A DNA stretch of 64,000 nt from Forficula auricularia (GCA_024734495.1 JALMQS010000128.1:21892632-21956631); one strand, 5' to 3'; shown: positions 34,083 to 45,590, counted from the stretch's first letter. Translations and numbers: made by a program. The notes: a model not told the origin generated them from the letters alone.

Positions 34083-36348
34083 ATTGGGCTTTATTTTATT
34101 ACGTTATTGTTAAATTTATCTGCTTCGCTATTTATTAATGGGGTGGGTGTGTCCCTCAGTGACTGATCCAAGTGGCACGTCCCTGAAATGGAGAATGAAA
34201 TTTGAGGTGATGCGTGAAGGATGTAGGGAAATGGGCTTCCTGGTACTAATGCTATAAATAATGTTATACAGACCAGCAATTAATAGAGAGACTGAGATAT
34301 TTATTTCTTGTATCGTTATAAATAAGAAAGGCGAGATAGAGAAGTGTTTCCTTTGTAGTTTCCCAGTTGCAGTGGAGAGGCGTGTTATTTTGCTTGTAGA
34401 TGTCCCGATGGGGAAGAACGGCTGGTGAATGTAATATATATATATATATTAGGTTTGAGGACCGTATCCGAAGGTGTGCTTCTCTGGTGCTCAATGTATA
34501 TAATTGTATATATATTAGCGGTGTGCGCTTCGTACGCCAGTACCTTTTCCTCAAGAAGAACGTATATCAAATAAAATGAAGTAACCGCCTTGTGCAACCT
34601 AGGTGCTCGATGAAGAAGGAACTTGTATATATAGAGAATTAGCAGTTTATGTGCTCACTCTCTCTCTGCACTCGTGTCAAAAACTGTGGAACTTGAATAT
34701 AACAGTATTTGTGTAGGTTTATTCAGAGTCACTTCGATAGCAGTAGATATGCACACTCTCTCTCATGACATGTCAGTCAATGACTGTCGAACTTGCTCAA
34801 GTCAATGCTCTTCTATATTTGTTAATCGTTGGTCATTTACTATGCTTTCCCAGAACTCATTGGTTTCCCTTGTTTGATGATAAATTGATTGCCTCAATTA
34901 GACTTTAATTATGAATAAAAATAAGAAGTAATTAATTATTGAAATAAACTATGGTTCAATCCACAGGACCATTGCACCTCCGACGTTATGGTAAAGAAAA
35001 ATGATTAATTATATTGAGATATTATAGGGATATTGATAGATATTTATTTATTTTTCTTTTGATACTTATTTATGGGGTATTTATTGGGGACAAAAATGCT
35101 CGACTATTTATTTATGTATCGGGGTTGCGGACAGACGGACTCCAGACTCACCAGAACGCACGGTAACTCGAAAACGCATCGCCGAGACCTCACTCAATTC
35201 ACCAGGGTATATTAATCGTCCCAGATTCAGGGTGGGAACAATCACACGACTAACATGTTTATTTAGAGTAATTTAGGCGTTAAGTGAAATATTGATTCAT
35301 TTGCATCCACTTACCTCGAGACACACCTAGATTTTCGAGCAACAGGTAAAAAGGGTAGAAAATTATTTAATATGGAAGGGCAGAGGTGCTTAGGGTTACT
35401 ATGGGGTTTGTGTTTATGGCACATGACACAAGGAATTAGGAATATCTTCTTTTATTCGAATAATATTGATATTTGGGTTGTTATGATTCTATGGGATTAG
35501 GGATTAATAAGTGAGTGACCTGAGTAGAGAAGATACAATGAAAATGCAAGCAGTAGCAGGCTCTGATAATGATAATTCGAGTTTGCAATTTATAATAGAT
35601 GGCAAAAATATAAATGTATTATACTATGTAATTGATTTGATCACAATAGCATTGACAATCATAGCTTTTAATAATGACTGAACTAACAGGACAAATAACA
35701 GAATAAATGATATCACTGGGGTAGTTAAAATAAGGGACTAAAATATAATAATTATGTGTGGGAGGGTGAAGTGTAAATTTAATAGGGGATCTAAATTTTA
35801 GTTAATCGGGTTACGAAATAAAAATAAAAACAGATGGCGAAATATGCAAACGAAGGGCCAAATTTACAAATATTGGGGAGAAGAGAAAAAGGGCTGATTT
35901 TAAAAATAAGTAGATATAATTATTAAATTATTGTGGAAGTTCACATTTGTTTTTGTAAAGAAATACATTTAAATAGAATAGGATTAATATAATCATCTAA
36001 TTATTGTTGCTAATCGGACAAAATAGATTAGTGATTTAATATTATGCAATTAAGAATCGATTTATTTAAACTATGGGAAATAATATAATTAAGAATTTAA
36101 TGGGGACTAGTAAATTTATATTTTTATAAGGTGGGGGCTATGAAATTTGTAAGAGTTAAGGCGGAGATTTTATTGAACAAATTATATATACAACACATGA
36201 AAGTAATAAGAAATGAATATGATAATAGGGGAGAAATAAATGGAGCTTGGTTTGATTGTTATTTTTACATTTTTAAGGCGGATATCCGTGAGAAGACAAT
36301 TTTCTTAGATTTCGCGTGGATCAACAAAATATTTTCTTTTCATTGATT
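34083..36348. other. Unassigned stretch, possibly part of a retroelement
   Basis: This segment lacks the foldback debris found elsewhere. It contains a TATATA run near 34,436-34,450 and a GC-richer patch at 35,110-35,260 whose minus strand is open for about 50 codons (LNLGRLIYPGELSEVSAMRF). It lies downstream of the minus-strand gag-like frame and could be the body or 3' part of a degenerate element; no polymerase, integrase or LTR was recognised. Confidence 0.35.
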
Positions 36349-37329
36349 TTAGCGTGTATGATTTCGCGCGGCGTTACGAACGATTTGTTCCAGCGCCACT
36401 GTTCCGGGGTGCATTTTATTTTGAAATATGTGGCTAATAAATATTATTAATGATTTTATTTTTATTAATTCTGAGCTTAAAAATGTTTTGAAGTACTCTT
36501 TATAATATGTATTCAAACCAAGTGAAATTTTAACAGTGGGGATGATTTCGATTAGGGGATTTGTATCGATTTTAACTAAGGGCGATGGGGACTTAATTTC
36601 AATAATTTGTGGCTTATTAATTGGTTCATTTATCTCTATGCCGGGTAGATAGGTTACTGACTTTAATTCGGTGGTGGGCTCTATGATGAAACTAATATTA
36701 ACATTCTTAAAGGGGTCTGAATTGAGTTCTTGTGTGGTTTCGGTGAATTCGGCTGTGGATACCGTTGTTGCAAATTGAAATTTTAATGGAGGGGTTTGAA
36801 TGGTTGGGAGGGCAGTTACTACATCTTCATTCTTTCTGGGAGGATCATTAAATCGACTATCTGTCACATCGAGCTTGTTATTTTTTACTTCAACTCCGCT
36901 ATTCATGCTATCGAGTTTGCTAATGAAATTATCGAATCCCCTTTCAAATGTACGATTCATATTTTTAAAATTGCTAGTTAACTTATCGAATCCACTATTC
37001 ATATCGCTATTCAAACTTTCAAATTTACTATTCAAATTTATATTCATATTTTCCATCACAGTCATTATCTGCCTCAACATTGCATTCGTATCATTATTAT
37101 TGGGGATGGTGGGTTTAGTACTAGAGGGTGTGGAAGGGGTTGGGGGTGGCTTTTCTTTACCTGGCGCTCTGTCCAATGCGGCTCCGACTTCGGCTGTGGG
37201 AAAATGAATCATATTGTGAACATTATTCCCTGATTGACTGGAGTGAATTAGTCTCGAGGATGCGTCCCCGGTGCCCGCCGTCGGTCCAGAAAGCATAGAA
37301 AACGTCCCCCGCACGTCCGACATCGACAA
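36349..37329 (-). CDS. Coiled-coil, gag-like protein (unrecognised)
   Basis: This is the longest frame in the window at 326 codons. The N-terminus (MSMSDVRGTFSMLSGPTAG) is followed by a proline/threonine-rich segment (residues 57-76). A heptad-like region (about 83-142) has repeated short units such as NSKFESLNSDMNSGFDKL and MNRTFERGFDNF. A charged segment comes next, and the protein ends VALEQIVRNAARNHTR. The architecture resembles structural (Gag/ORF1-like) proteins of insect retroelements: disordered N-terminus, coiled coil, basic tail. No zinc knuckle, protease or polymerase is visible. A host gene exon is an alternative. The start codon has an upstream region rich in AAATA. Frames on the opposite strand are shadows. 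Confidence 0.5.
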   Translation of the reverse strand: MSMSDVRGTFSMLSGPTAGTGDASSRLIHSSQSGNNVHNMIHFPTAEVGAALDRAPGKEKPPPTPSTPSSTKPTIPNNNDTNAMLRQIMTVMENMNINLNSKFESLNSDMNSGFDKLTSNFKNMNRTFERGFDNFISKLDSMNSGVEVKNNKLDVTDSRFNDPPRKNEDVVTALPTIQTPPLKFQFATTVSTAEFTETTQELNSDPFKNVNISFIIEPTTELKSVTYLPGIEINEPINKPQIIEIKSPSPLVKIDTNPLIEIIPTVKISLGLNTYYKEYFKTFLSSELIKIKSLIIFISHIFQNKMHPGTVALEQIVRNAARNHTR

Positions 37330-37755
37330 TTAATTTCGAAAGAAAAAAACAAGAGGCAAATAAATAAATAAATATTTGAATTTAAAATTATAATTAGTAG
37401 ATGGAAGTGTCAATGGCCCTTGGTTATCTACTTATTTTTAATTCAGGCAAATATAAATATAGAATAATTTTTTTTGTAAATTTTTTTTTCAATATAATAA
37501 TTTTTCTTTTCTTTTCAAACAAGGGAACCTGCTAATCTCTGGGTAAACGTAGATATTTTCAAATATTTTCAGAATTATAGTACCAGGAAATTGTGAGATG
37601 AAATGATTTTTTTTTTGAAAATGAATAGGGATTGTCACCTGGATATCTCGATTCACGGCTTTTTGTGCGCTGAGGGTTCTTACATACATTAATTAAAAGG
37701 CTTATTTTTCAGCAGTTTTTTAATTTTAAATGGTGTTTTTTTTTTAATTTACCCA
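37330..37755. other. AT-rich upstream region
   Basis: It contains an AAATA microsatellite near 37,357-37,373 and T-rich stretches. No promoter motif was identified. Confidence 0.35.
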
Positions 37756-37759
37756 CATA

Positions 37760-37792
37760 TTTCGGAAATTTTGTATAATATTCCTTCTTCAG
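37760..37792 (-). ncRNA. Hammerhead-like core
   Basis: On the minus strand CTGAAGA (37786-37792) is followed by a stem GGAA...TTCC (4 bp) and GAAA (37760-37763). The sequence agrees with the CTGANGA and GAAA parts of the hammerhead core. Helices I and III could not be established, so function is doubtful. Confidence 0.35.
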
Positions 37793-38107
37793 TGAACCTC
37801 ACCCAAAAAATCACTGTATTTGCTGAGTCTTCACAAAAATTCGAACACAGAGACATTTCATTTTGTTATTCTTAATTCTGCCCTCAAAAAACTCTACTAA
37901 TGATTTTTTTTTTTTATAAATCGTCCCCTAGAGTGTAAACTTGCTAACTCACAAAAGAGAAAATTTTACAGGGCAGAGAAAAAACAATTAGGAAAGAAAC
38001 TATTTTTCAATTTTTTTTCTACAACTTACGATCGTAGTTTTAAGTAGCAGTTTTACTTGGACGATGCTGCATCTGTATTTCTTACTTTTTCTATTAATAT
38101 TTTTCTT

Positions 38108-38320
38108 CACAAAGAGAAAGAAAGAGGTTGTCCTCTGCTTGATGCAAATAAACATGCATTGACATATATATCGAAATTATATATCTGTAAATATAGTATA
38201 TATTATTTCTTTCTTTGAGACTATAGTTTCGAAGACTTGGTGTTCATCATCAGTCTTTTTTAATTATAAATATTATTCATGGAGTCAATACCGTATGGAT
38301 ATTGAAATTTTTTAAATCGT
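38108..38320 (-). mobile_element. Copy of the 296-bp hammerhead-bearing repeat
   Basis: The block starts CACAAAGAGAAAGAAAGAGG and carries TCCTCTGCTTGATGCAAATA. It then contains the hammerhead sequence and CATGGAGTCAATACCGTAT, as in the 50,873-51,168 copy. Its right border merges with an end of the 24 kb foldback family near 38,310-38,345. No target duplication was found. Confidence 0.7.
38219..38253 (-). ncRNA. Candidate hammerhead ribozyme, copy A
   Basis: Minus-strand CTGATGA (38247-38253) precedes a helix II of six positions with one C-C mismatch (GAACAC with GTCTTC, loop CAA). Then come GAAA (38227-38230), the short CTATAG segment, and GTC (38219-38221), the usual cleavage triplet. A distal helix I of about 5 bp (TATTT with AAATA) can be drawn. 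Activity is not shown. Confidence 0.5.
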
Positions 38321-38975
38321 CCGATTTGGTCTGGAATGCCTCAATATAATAAAAATATTTCAAAGTGTCTCACTTGCATTTCTTTGAGTTTCTTTATAAT
38401 AATGAACTTTATATATTACCTACCTACAAGTAATGTTATAACTTATAACTTGCTCTGAGTTTCCATACCTATAAACTAGAATTAGCTCGCGAATATTTAA
38501 AAAACGATAAATTTGATTATATACTAGTACGTTTAAGTTTAAATAAAATATCTTTAGATTATTAGATTTATATGTTGATTTAAGATTTGCAAAGTGAAAT
38601 TACCATAAAATTAATATCAAATAGAGATACAGATAAATTCTCTTGTGAGAGTTAGAAAGGAGTCTGTTTATTTTGGAAAGAATCTCTACTTCTCCCTTTC
38701 AAACTCTGAATTTAATTCCGTTTGGATTTATTCTAAACAGAATATACGGATAAGTTTAAAACAATAGATAAACAAATATATATGCAAAATCGATGCCTTC
38801 AAAAGAATGAATTATATAAAGAGAGAAATTATAAGAAAGTATATAATATTGAGAAATAAGCTAATAAATATAAAGGATAGGTTAAAGATTAAAGCTAACC
38901 AAAATCCGCTTTTAGACTTCATTAGCCAAGTCCAAAGGAATTTAATTCTAGTATGTTTTAGACCATACAGATTAT
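38321..38975. other. AT-rich spacer
   Basis: Only the end fragment of the large-foldback family (GTCTGGAATGCCTCAATA, about 38,329-38,346) is recognisable. Confidence 0.45.
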
Positions 38976-39903
38976 GGTGCTCCTTATTTTGGATATTTTC
39001 GAATATTTGCGCTGACAGGGGCTCATATGGTTAGAAATAAATAAAAAAATATCCGCACAAGTTTCAAGTCTCTATCACAATTTTAATCCCAGTGCTAGAC
39101 AGCGTTTAAAGTTTCCCATCTAAATAACATGGGGTTTTTAGCATTGAACGATCAATTTTTTATTCCGGCCAAAGTAATGGTTCAAAAAATTTGAAACTCT
39201 GTAGACTTGATCCTTATAATAGTAGCTATCCTTAAGAATTTTTACAGATTTTCAGCTATTACAATTTTGGATCTACATCTAGAAAAAATACTGCTATATC
39301 TTAGGATTAGTAAGTTATGGACTCCAAAATTATAATAGCTAAAAATCTGTAAAAATTCTGAGGATTAGCTACTATTATAAGGATCAAGTTTACAGAGTTT
39401 CAAATTTTTGGAACCATTTCTCTGACCTGAATAAAAAATTGATCGTTCAATGCTAAAAATCTCATGTTATTTAGATGAAAATTTAATCGCTGTGTAGAGA
39501 TCCACATAGTAGCTATCCTTAAGAATTTTTACAGATTTTCAGCTATTACAATTTTGGATCTACATCTAGAAAAATACTGCTATATCTTAGGATTAGTAAG
39601 TTATGGACTCCAAAATTATAATAGCTAAAAATCTGTAAAAATTCTGAGGATTAGACTACTATTATAAGGATCAAGTTCAGAGTTTCAAATTTTTGGAACC
39701 ATTTCTTTGGCCGGAATAAAAAATTGATCGTTCAATGCTAAAAATCTCATGTTATTTAGATGAAAAATTTAATCGCTGTGTAGCACTAGGTTAAAATTGA
39801 GATAGAGACTTGAAACTTAGGGAATATTTTTTTTTTATTTTTTTCTAACCATAAGAGCCCCTGTCAGCATAAATATTCAAAAATATCCAAAATTAGGAGC
39901 ACC
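38976..39903. repeat. Foldback with internally duplicated centre
   Basis: The outer ends GGTGCTCCTTATTTTGGATA and its complement near 39,880-39,903 are inverted. The arms contain GCTGACAGGGGCTCATATGG and its complement. The central part is itself a hairpin and is present twice in direct order: AGTAGCTATCCTTAAGAATT begins at 39,221 and again at 39,508, with about 280 bp per copy. Confidence 0.85.
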
Positions 39904-40500
39904 CTAATACAGACAATATATAGATTAACTTTAAAAGCTGTCATAAGAGATTCATTCTTCATATGCTTTTTTATAAAAGAGATGTATTTAATTCGATACA
40001 CATCTAATGTATTGCTAGAATAATTGATATCGTGTTGGGAAACATGTAGAACGAGTATAGGTACTATAAGTAAGATGAATAAAATATATTAAACAGTGCA
40101 TAATGAAGTTAATTTTTAAAAAAGTTCTAATAATCTTGTTATCTATTGGATATAAAAAATTTTATTACTTTTTTGCGCTTTAAAGGAGCAAATCGGCACA
40201 ATTCATGTCCAACTGAACAATAACTAAGCTGTGAACCCATTTCATTGAGTGAAAATATTTCCCAGCGTGGGTCTTCTACAAATGTGTAACCACCCTTTAA
40301 TACCAAAGAAATTATGTTATTGAAAGCAATTTTGATAAAGATAAATCTTTTTTTACGTTCATTGAAAGGGATAATTCACCTGGAAAGAAGAAAATTTATA
40401 TTAATCTTTGATGTTCCTTCACGAGTTATAGAGTTAAGTTGAAAATGAAGTGAGTTAGAACAGATGCCAGTTATGTCATAACTTTTATTATAGTTGAACT
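39904..40500. other. AT-rich, no recognised gene
   Basis: No feature could be supported. Confidence 0.4.
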
Positions 40501-40855
40501 TACAATGCATGCTTTTTTTATAATCATATTAAGGCAAGAAGAAGCTGTACCATAAAGGTGGATCCTTTTATCGTGAAAAGAATATAAAAATTCACGAATT
40601 TTGGGTCTGAGGTTAAAGTATCTGAAAGTGTGGGTCTTGAGAGACCGAAGGTTATATGTAGCTGGAAGAGGGACCGAGGAACTGAGTTCCAGTCTCTAGA
40701 AGTCATAGGGATAAAAGAATTGTAAATGCGTTTATTCGGTTAAAATTCAATTTAATCACTAAGGGATGTTGAATGGTAGAACATCGTGTATTTTGCGCAA
40801 ATGAAGCTTTTGGAGGGATTATTGATCTTATCTCGTCAGAACAAAGGGCAGTAAG
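40501..40855 (-). pseudogene. LINE polymerase C-terminus, decayed
   Basis: The minus strand encodes MTSRDWNSVPRSLFQ, matching MTSRNWNSLPASIF of the 4.8 kb LINE. Upstream (about 40,800-40,845) it encodes SDEIRSIIPPKASF. A 3' segment GGTACAGCTTCTTCTTGCC parallels that LINE's 3' untranslated region. The body is broken by stops and ends abruptly at a tandem array. Confidence 0.65.
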
Positions 40856-41362
40856 GGTACAAAAAGAAACTTTTTTCCAGTTTCTTTGACGAAATTATAA
40901 TTTTATATACCTTTCTAAAAATACTCTACTAGAAATAAGTATAATCCCTTCGAAATTCAAATATTTATTTAAAAAAAAAATGGAAAACTTATGATAGGGG
41001 GGGGACCCTTATCAACTTTAACCTAAAATTTTAGAGTACAAAAAGAAACTTTTTTCGAATTTCTTTGACGAAATTATAATTTTCTATATCTTTATAAAAT
41101 ACTCTACTAGAAATAAGTATAATCCCTTCGAAATTCAAATATTTATTTTCAAAAAAAAATGGAAAACTTATGATAGGGGGGGACCCTTATCAACTTTAAC
41201 CTAAAATTTTAGAGTACAAAAAGAAACTTTTTTCGAGTTTCTTTGACGAAATTATAATTTTCTATATCTTTATAAAATACTCTACTAGAAATAAGTATAA
41301 TCGCTTCGAAATTCAAATATTTATTTTCTAAAAATTTTGGAAAACTGATGATAAGGGGGGAC
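40856..41362. repeat. Tandem repeat of about 180 bp, three units
   Basis: Each unit carries GTACAAAAAGAAACTTTTTT, ATACTCTACTAGAAATAAG and TGGAAAACTTATGATAGGGG, starting near 40,858, 41,036 and 41,214. Three more units occur at 42,915-43,412 because the whole region is duplicated. Confidence 0.85.
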
Positions 41363-41886
41363 AGAGGCGTAGCCATGAGTGGGGATTAGGGGTCACAACC
41401 CCCCAAGAGCAGGGTTCATTAATTGATTAACGTCAACGACAAACCGTTTCTTATGGCAAACTAACCGTAATTAAATATATTTCATTTTATGTTTAATCAA
41501 GAAATACTAGTATGTTCTTTTTACTTTATCCAATGCGAAGCATGGGGTCTCGTCCAGAGGCAAAAAAATGTGAATTTTTCAGGAAGTGCGTGTGGATCTA
41601 TGTAATCGTTTTTTCGTACACGATTTTTTCCACACCGTATAACCGATTAAAATGAAATTAAAAACCTACCATTAGTTTAACAAAATGAAGCTGATTAGTT
41701 TTTGGTACATATCAGGCCACAAAATTAGTAGGTACTTTATTTCAGTACTTTTTTAGTTTTTCTTAAATATTTTGAAAATTACTTAACCAATTTTGATTAA
41801 ATTTAATATTGTAATTAACTAGCTTGAGGACCACAAAAAAGGTCATGTAAAGTTTTTTATAAAATTATGTTTTAAAGAACTTTACC

Positions 41887-42585
41887 CACTGACGGATTAA
41901 GACAATATAAGGCCCTAGGCGCAAAAAAAAAATTAGGCCCCGGATAACAAAAATGTCTTTGGAAATTAATTAATAGGATTAAGTGGATATCGATGAGGCA
42001 GTCAAAAAAAAAGAAGAATATAATTTACACGATCTTTTTATTCATAAAACCGATGTTTCGGAGGCTATTCCCTCCTTCTTCAGGGTTTATGAAAAGTCAG
42101 TGAAGGAAATCCAATGCGACATTCCCCTCCGTCTCCTCTTTCAGTGTTAATTTTAATTACTTACATGTAGTTTTTTAATCTTATTTTTATTTTTCAACAA
42201 TTTATAATACTATATATTATAATATAATAATTATTACATTAACATTATAATTATATGTGTTTTTTTCTAGATTTTTCTTGAGCAAATTTCTCAATAATAA
42301 GCTCGAAATTCAAACTATTTAATAGTTCGTTTTCAATATAAATAGTAGATAATAAAAAGTAGATAATTAATTTAATTTGTCTTTTTACATAAAATAGATA
42401 GCTACACCTAATATGAAAGGAAATATAATGTTAGAGGAAACATTAAAATAATGATTGAATTTCATAAGTCAATTGATAAATTTTTTATAAAAATGAAATG
42501 AAATTTTATATCACGATCAAAATTAATATGATAATCAATTTTTGGGGCCCCCATATTCGAGAGCCTTGCTTATGATCCGCCACTG
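41887..42585. mobile_element. hAT-like element, 8-bp TSD, empty site in unit B
   Basis: The 699-bp insert has ends CACTGACGGATTAAG and (right, inward) CAGTGGCGGATCATAAG. It is flanked by ACTTTACC on both sides (41879-41886, 42586-42593). Unit B has the uninterrupted site near 44,076-44,090 (GTATTTTATCC). No transposase. A second repeat with a hammerhead-like core lies inside it. Confidence 0.85.
42056..42083 (-). ncRNA. Hammerhead-like core with 5-bp helix II
   Basis: The minus strand reads CTGAAGA (42077-42083), a perfect stem GGAGG/CCTCC (42060-42064 with 42071-42075) and GAAA (42056-42059), then CATCGG. Core residues fit the hammerhead consensus; a cleavage triplet and helix I were not found. 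Confidence 0.4.
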
Positions 42586-42914
42586 ACTTTACCCCGCTAG
42601 AATAATACAGTACATTGGATAAAGTTTAGCAACGATCCGTTGCAGTTTATTTAATTTCTTGAACACTGGATTTCCTATTATTCTGAGAGCTCGTCTCTGA
42701 ATTGCATCCAACCCTTATTAATCCAGTCAATGTTCATCAATAATGTAAAAGGGATTGGGATTGTGATCGGGGCTGGAGCGCATTCTTCCGCCTTGAATTA
42801 AGCCAATTGTCTGTTTGCTTTGCTCAAGCTAAAATGTATCTATAATTTGGTGTGATTGTAGTTGGACGTGGATCTCTGAATGTCTGTTTATTTGTCGGCT
42901 TGTCTGCACGCATC

Positions 42915-44402
42915 AACTTTTACCTAAAATTTTAGAGTACAAAAAGAAACTTTTTTCGAGTTTCTTTGACGAAATTAAATTTCTTATATCTTTATAAAAT
43001 ACTCTAGTATAAATAAGTATAATCAGTTCGAAATTAAAACATTTATTTTCTAAAAAAATTGGAAAACTGATGATAAAGGGGTCAACTTTGACCTAAAATT
43101 TAAGAGTACAAAAAGAAATATTTTTCGAGTTTCTTTGATGAAATAATAATTTCTTATATTTTTATAAAATACTCTACTAGAAATAAGTTCAAATTCAAAT
43201 ATTTATTTTCTAAAAAAATTGGAAAACTGATGATAAGGACCCTCGTCAACTTTAACCTAAAATTTAAGGGTACAAAATGAAACTTTTTTTGAGTTTCTTT
43301 GGCGAAATAATAATTTCTTATATTTTTATAAAATACTCTACTAGAAATAAATATAATCCCTTCAAAATTCAAATATTTATTTCCTAAAAAAATTGGAAAA
43401 CTGATGATAAGGGGGGACAGAGGCGTAACCACGAAGGGGAGGGGGTAGAGGTCAGAACTCCGCCAAGGGCAGGGCTCATGGGTTGAGTTACGGCAACGAC
43501 AAACCGTTTCTTATGGCAAACTAACCGTAATTAAATATATTTTATATTATGTTTAATTAAGAAATATGTTCTTTTTACTTTATTCAATGCATGAGTAAAA
43601 TATTGTAATCGGTCTCGTGGCAGGCGCGACTTCAAAGGGTCTTCAGGTTAAGACTACTGAACCCATGGTCTCAATTAAAGTCACAAATTGTAGTATTCAA
43701 GTAGGTTGAATTTTAGCACTTGACGGTTTTGTCAAAAATTACATGAAGTCTCGTTAAAAGGGCGATTTTTTCATTTAGTGCGTGCGGATGTATGGATGGA
43801 TGTTATCGTTTTTTTCCGTCCACGATTTTTTCCACCCCGTTGCACCAATTGAAATGAAATTGAAAACCTACGATTACTTTAACAAAATGAAGTGCTGATT
43901 AATTTTTGGTACATATCGGCTCACAAACATGAATACTTTATTCCAGTACTTTGTTAGTTTTTTCTAAATATTTTGTAAATGACTCAATTTTGATATAATT
44001 TAATATTGTAATTAAGTAACTTAAGGACCACAAAAAAGCTCATATAAAGTTTTTTGTAAAATTATATTTTAAAGTATTTTATCCTAGAATAAGATAGTAC
44101 CTATACATTGAATAAAGTTTAGCAACGATCCGTTGGAGTTTATTTAATTTCTTGAACGCTGGATTTCCTATTATTCTGAGACCTCGCCTCTGTTGCATCC
44201 AACCCTTATTAATCCAGTCAATGTTCATCAATAATGTAAAAGGGATTGGGATTGTGATCGGGGCTGGAGCGCATTCTTCCGCCTTGAATTAAGCCAATTG
44301 TCTGTTTGCTTTGCTCAAGCTAAAATGTATCTATAATTTGGTGTGATTGTAGTTGGACGTGGATCTCTGAATGTCTGTTTATTTGTCGGCTTGTCTGCAC
44401 GC
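42915..44402. repeat. Segmental duplication, unit B
   Basis: Starts with TCAACTTTTACCTAAAATTT and three tandem units, followed by the same order of blocks as unit A without the hAT-like insert. The LINE relic (about 44,120-44,190) and the last ~200 bp match unit A almost exactly, while earlier parts are clearly more diverged. Confidence 0.85.
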
Positions 44403-44510
44403 AAGAGTGGCCGGTTGCCTCATCGGCGGTTTGTCGTAATTCTCTATCCTCCCCCGCACCTCTTCTTCAGCCACCCACTCACTGAGGATTATTCTGCACA
44501 CAACACCCAT
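44379..44510 (-). CDS. Short coding-like frame at duplication edge
   Basis: A 43-codon frame from ATG at 44510 reads MGVVCRIILSEWVAEEEVRG, continues ENYDKPPMRQPATLAC and stops at 44379. The reading frame is open upstream for about 12 more codons. The patch is GC-richer than average and mostly outside the duplicated block. The opposite strand is open in the same register too, so evidence is weak. No family recognised. Confidence 0.22.
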   Translation of the reverse strand: MGVVCRIILSEWVAEEEVRGRIENYDKPPMRQPATLACRQADK

Positions 44511-44871
44511 TAAAGCAGAAATGTCCGAATGGAATCCAAAGAGAGCTATTTATCATTCTCAATCATTTTCTGGAATTATTTCACCAGCGAGGTGTCAGAA
44601 ATGATTTCTTTTTGAAGGAATAACAAATCGATCACTTCAGTGAATGTTGACCAAACGATCAACTTTTTTTCTCAACAAAACTTATAAAACAATACTCATA
44701 TTTCGTTATTTTTAAAAAAATGAGAACATGTGAGAAGTTTATTACCCCTTCCTGCATATTAATATAATTATATTTCCATTACCAAATTACTGCATAACTA
44801 GTATGTATTAAATGTACATAAGTAATTGAAAATTTTATTTTGCCGAGAGTAGTTGAGTTTTTTACTTTACC
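44511..44871. other. Spacer, TTGCCGAGAGTAG fragment
   Basis: Nothing coding. TTTTGCCGAGAGTAG at about 44,840 is a fragment shared with 9.8 and 49.1 kb. Confidence 0.4.
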
Positions 44872-45590
44872 ATACAGGGTATGGTCAAGTATTGTAATAG
44901 TGCATGAAAATGGTTTTTTCCTTCTTTTTTTCAAAATATCTCAAAAACGGCTGAAACTATTTCGAATTTTTTTTTAAAATTGAGCGAAACCATGGCATTT
45001 TGCTCTACAAAAAAGCTCTAATAAGTGAACATCGAAAAAATTATATTTTTTGAGATAATAATTTTTTTGTCTAAATGTCTGTTAGTTAGTTAGTTAGTTA
45101 GTCTGTGCGTTACCAAATTTTTTTGGACGAGCTAGCTCAAAAACTAGTGTGAATATCGAAACCAAATTTCACACGTAGTTTTGGTCCATTGAGATTAAGA
45201 GCTGAACAGATTTTGGTGCATATCGACCCAAAATTAAGGGGGCGGAGGGGGAGGGGTTAAAAATTAAAAATCTTGGTCGTTTGGGCAAACTCAACCAAAT
45301 TTTGTATAGATAATCAGTAGACACCCTGAAGTCTAAAAATGCAAAAACTAACCGCCCAAAACGGGGGGGGGGGGGGGGGGTGGAGTGTCAAAAAATGAAA
45401 ATCTTGGCCATTGACCAAACTCAACCAAATTTTGTATACATAATCAGTGTGCCCCTAGGAGTCTGAAAATGCAAAAACTAACCCCCCTCCCCTACATGAT
45501 TATAAATAATTTTATTAAATATTAATGTAAGTGAGGGGCTAGGTTGTATGGTAAAGTCAAGTGGATGGCCACATTAGAACACGTCAGCTT
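44872..45590 (+). mobile_element. TTACTTTACCATA repeat, copy 1
   Basis: Begins TTTACTTTACCATACAGGG. It contains the ordered blocks CAAAAACGGCTGAAACTATT, GTCTGTTAGTTAGTTAG, TAGTTTTGGTCCATTGAG and two G-rich minisatellite-type units. It ends TATGGTAAAGTCAAGTGG, followed by GCCACATTAGAACACGTC. The two ends carry inverted TTTACCATA. A run of 18 G lies at 45,363-45,380. No protein encoded. Confidence 0.75.

Larger units (their letters stand above)
41363..42914. repeat. Segmental duplication, unit A (after the array)
   Basis: The segment contains CAGAGGCGTAGCCATGAG, a GACAAACCGTTTCTTATGGC block (also at 53.5 and 62.97 kb) and a hAT-like insertion. It also holds a minus-strand LINE relic (GLDAIQRRALR-type, about 42,640-42,705) and a final ~200 bp nearly identical to unit B. 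The junction with unit B is at GTCTGCACGCA. Confidence 0.8.

Noticed and set aside
34091..34877. Cluster of frames of 60-96 codons on both strands
   Set aside because: They overlap in conflicting frames, cross a TATA microsatellite and show no recognisable domain.
36796..37207. Plus-strand frames of 61 and 135 codons
   Set aside because: They are shadows of the minus-strand 326-codon frame; hydrophobic composition reflects the complement of its Asn/Lys-rich codons.
40524..40706. Independent 60-codon gene
   Set aside because: Its N-terminal MTSRDWNSVP matches the LINE C-terminus; it is the decayed end of a retrotransposon, not a separate gene.
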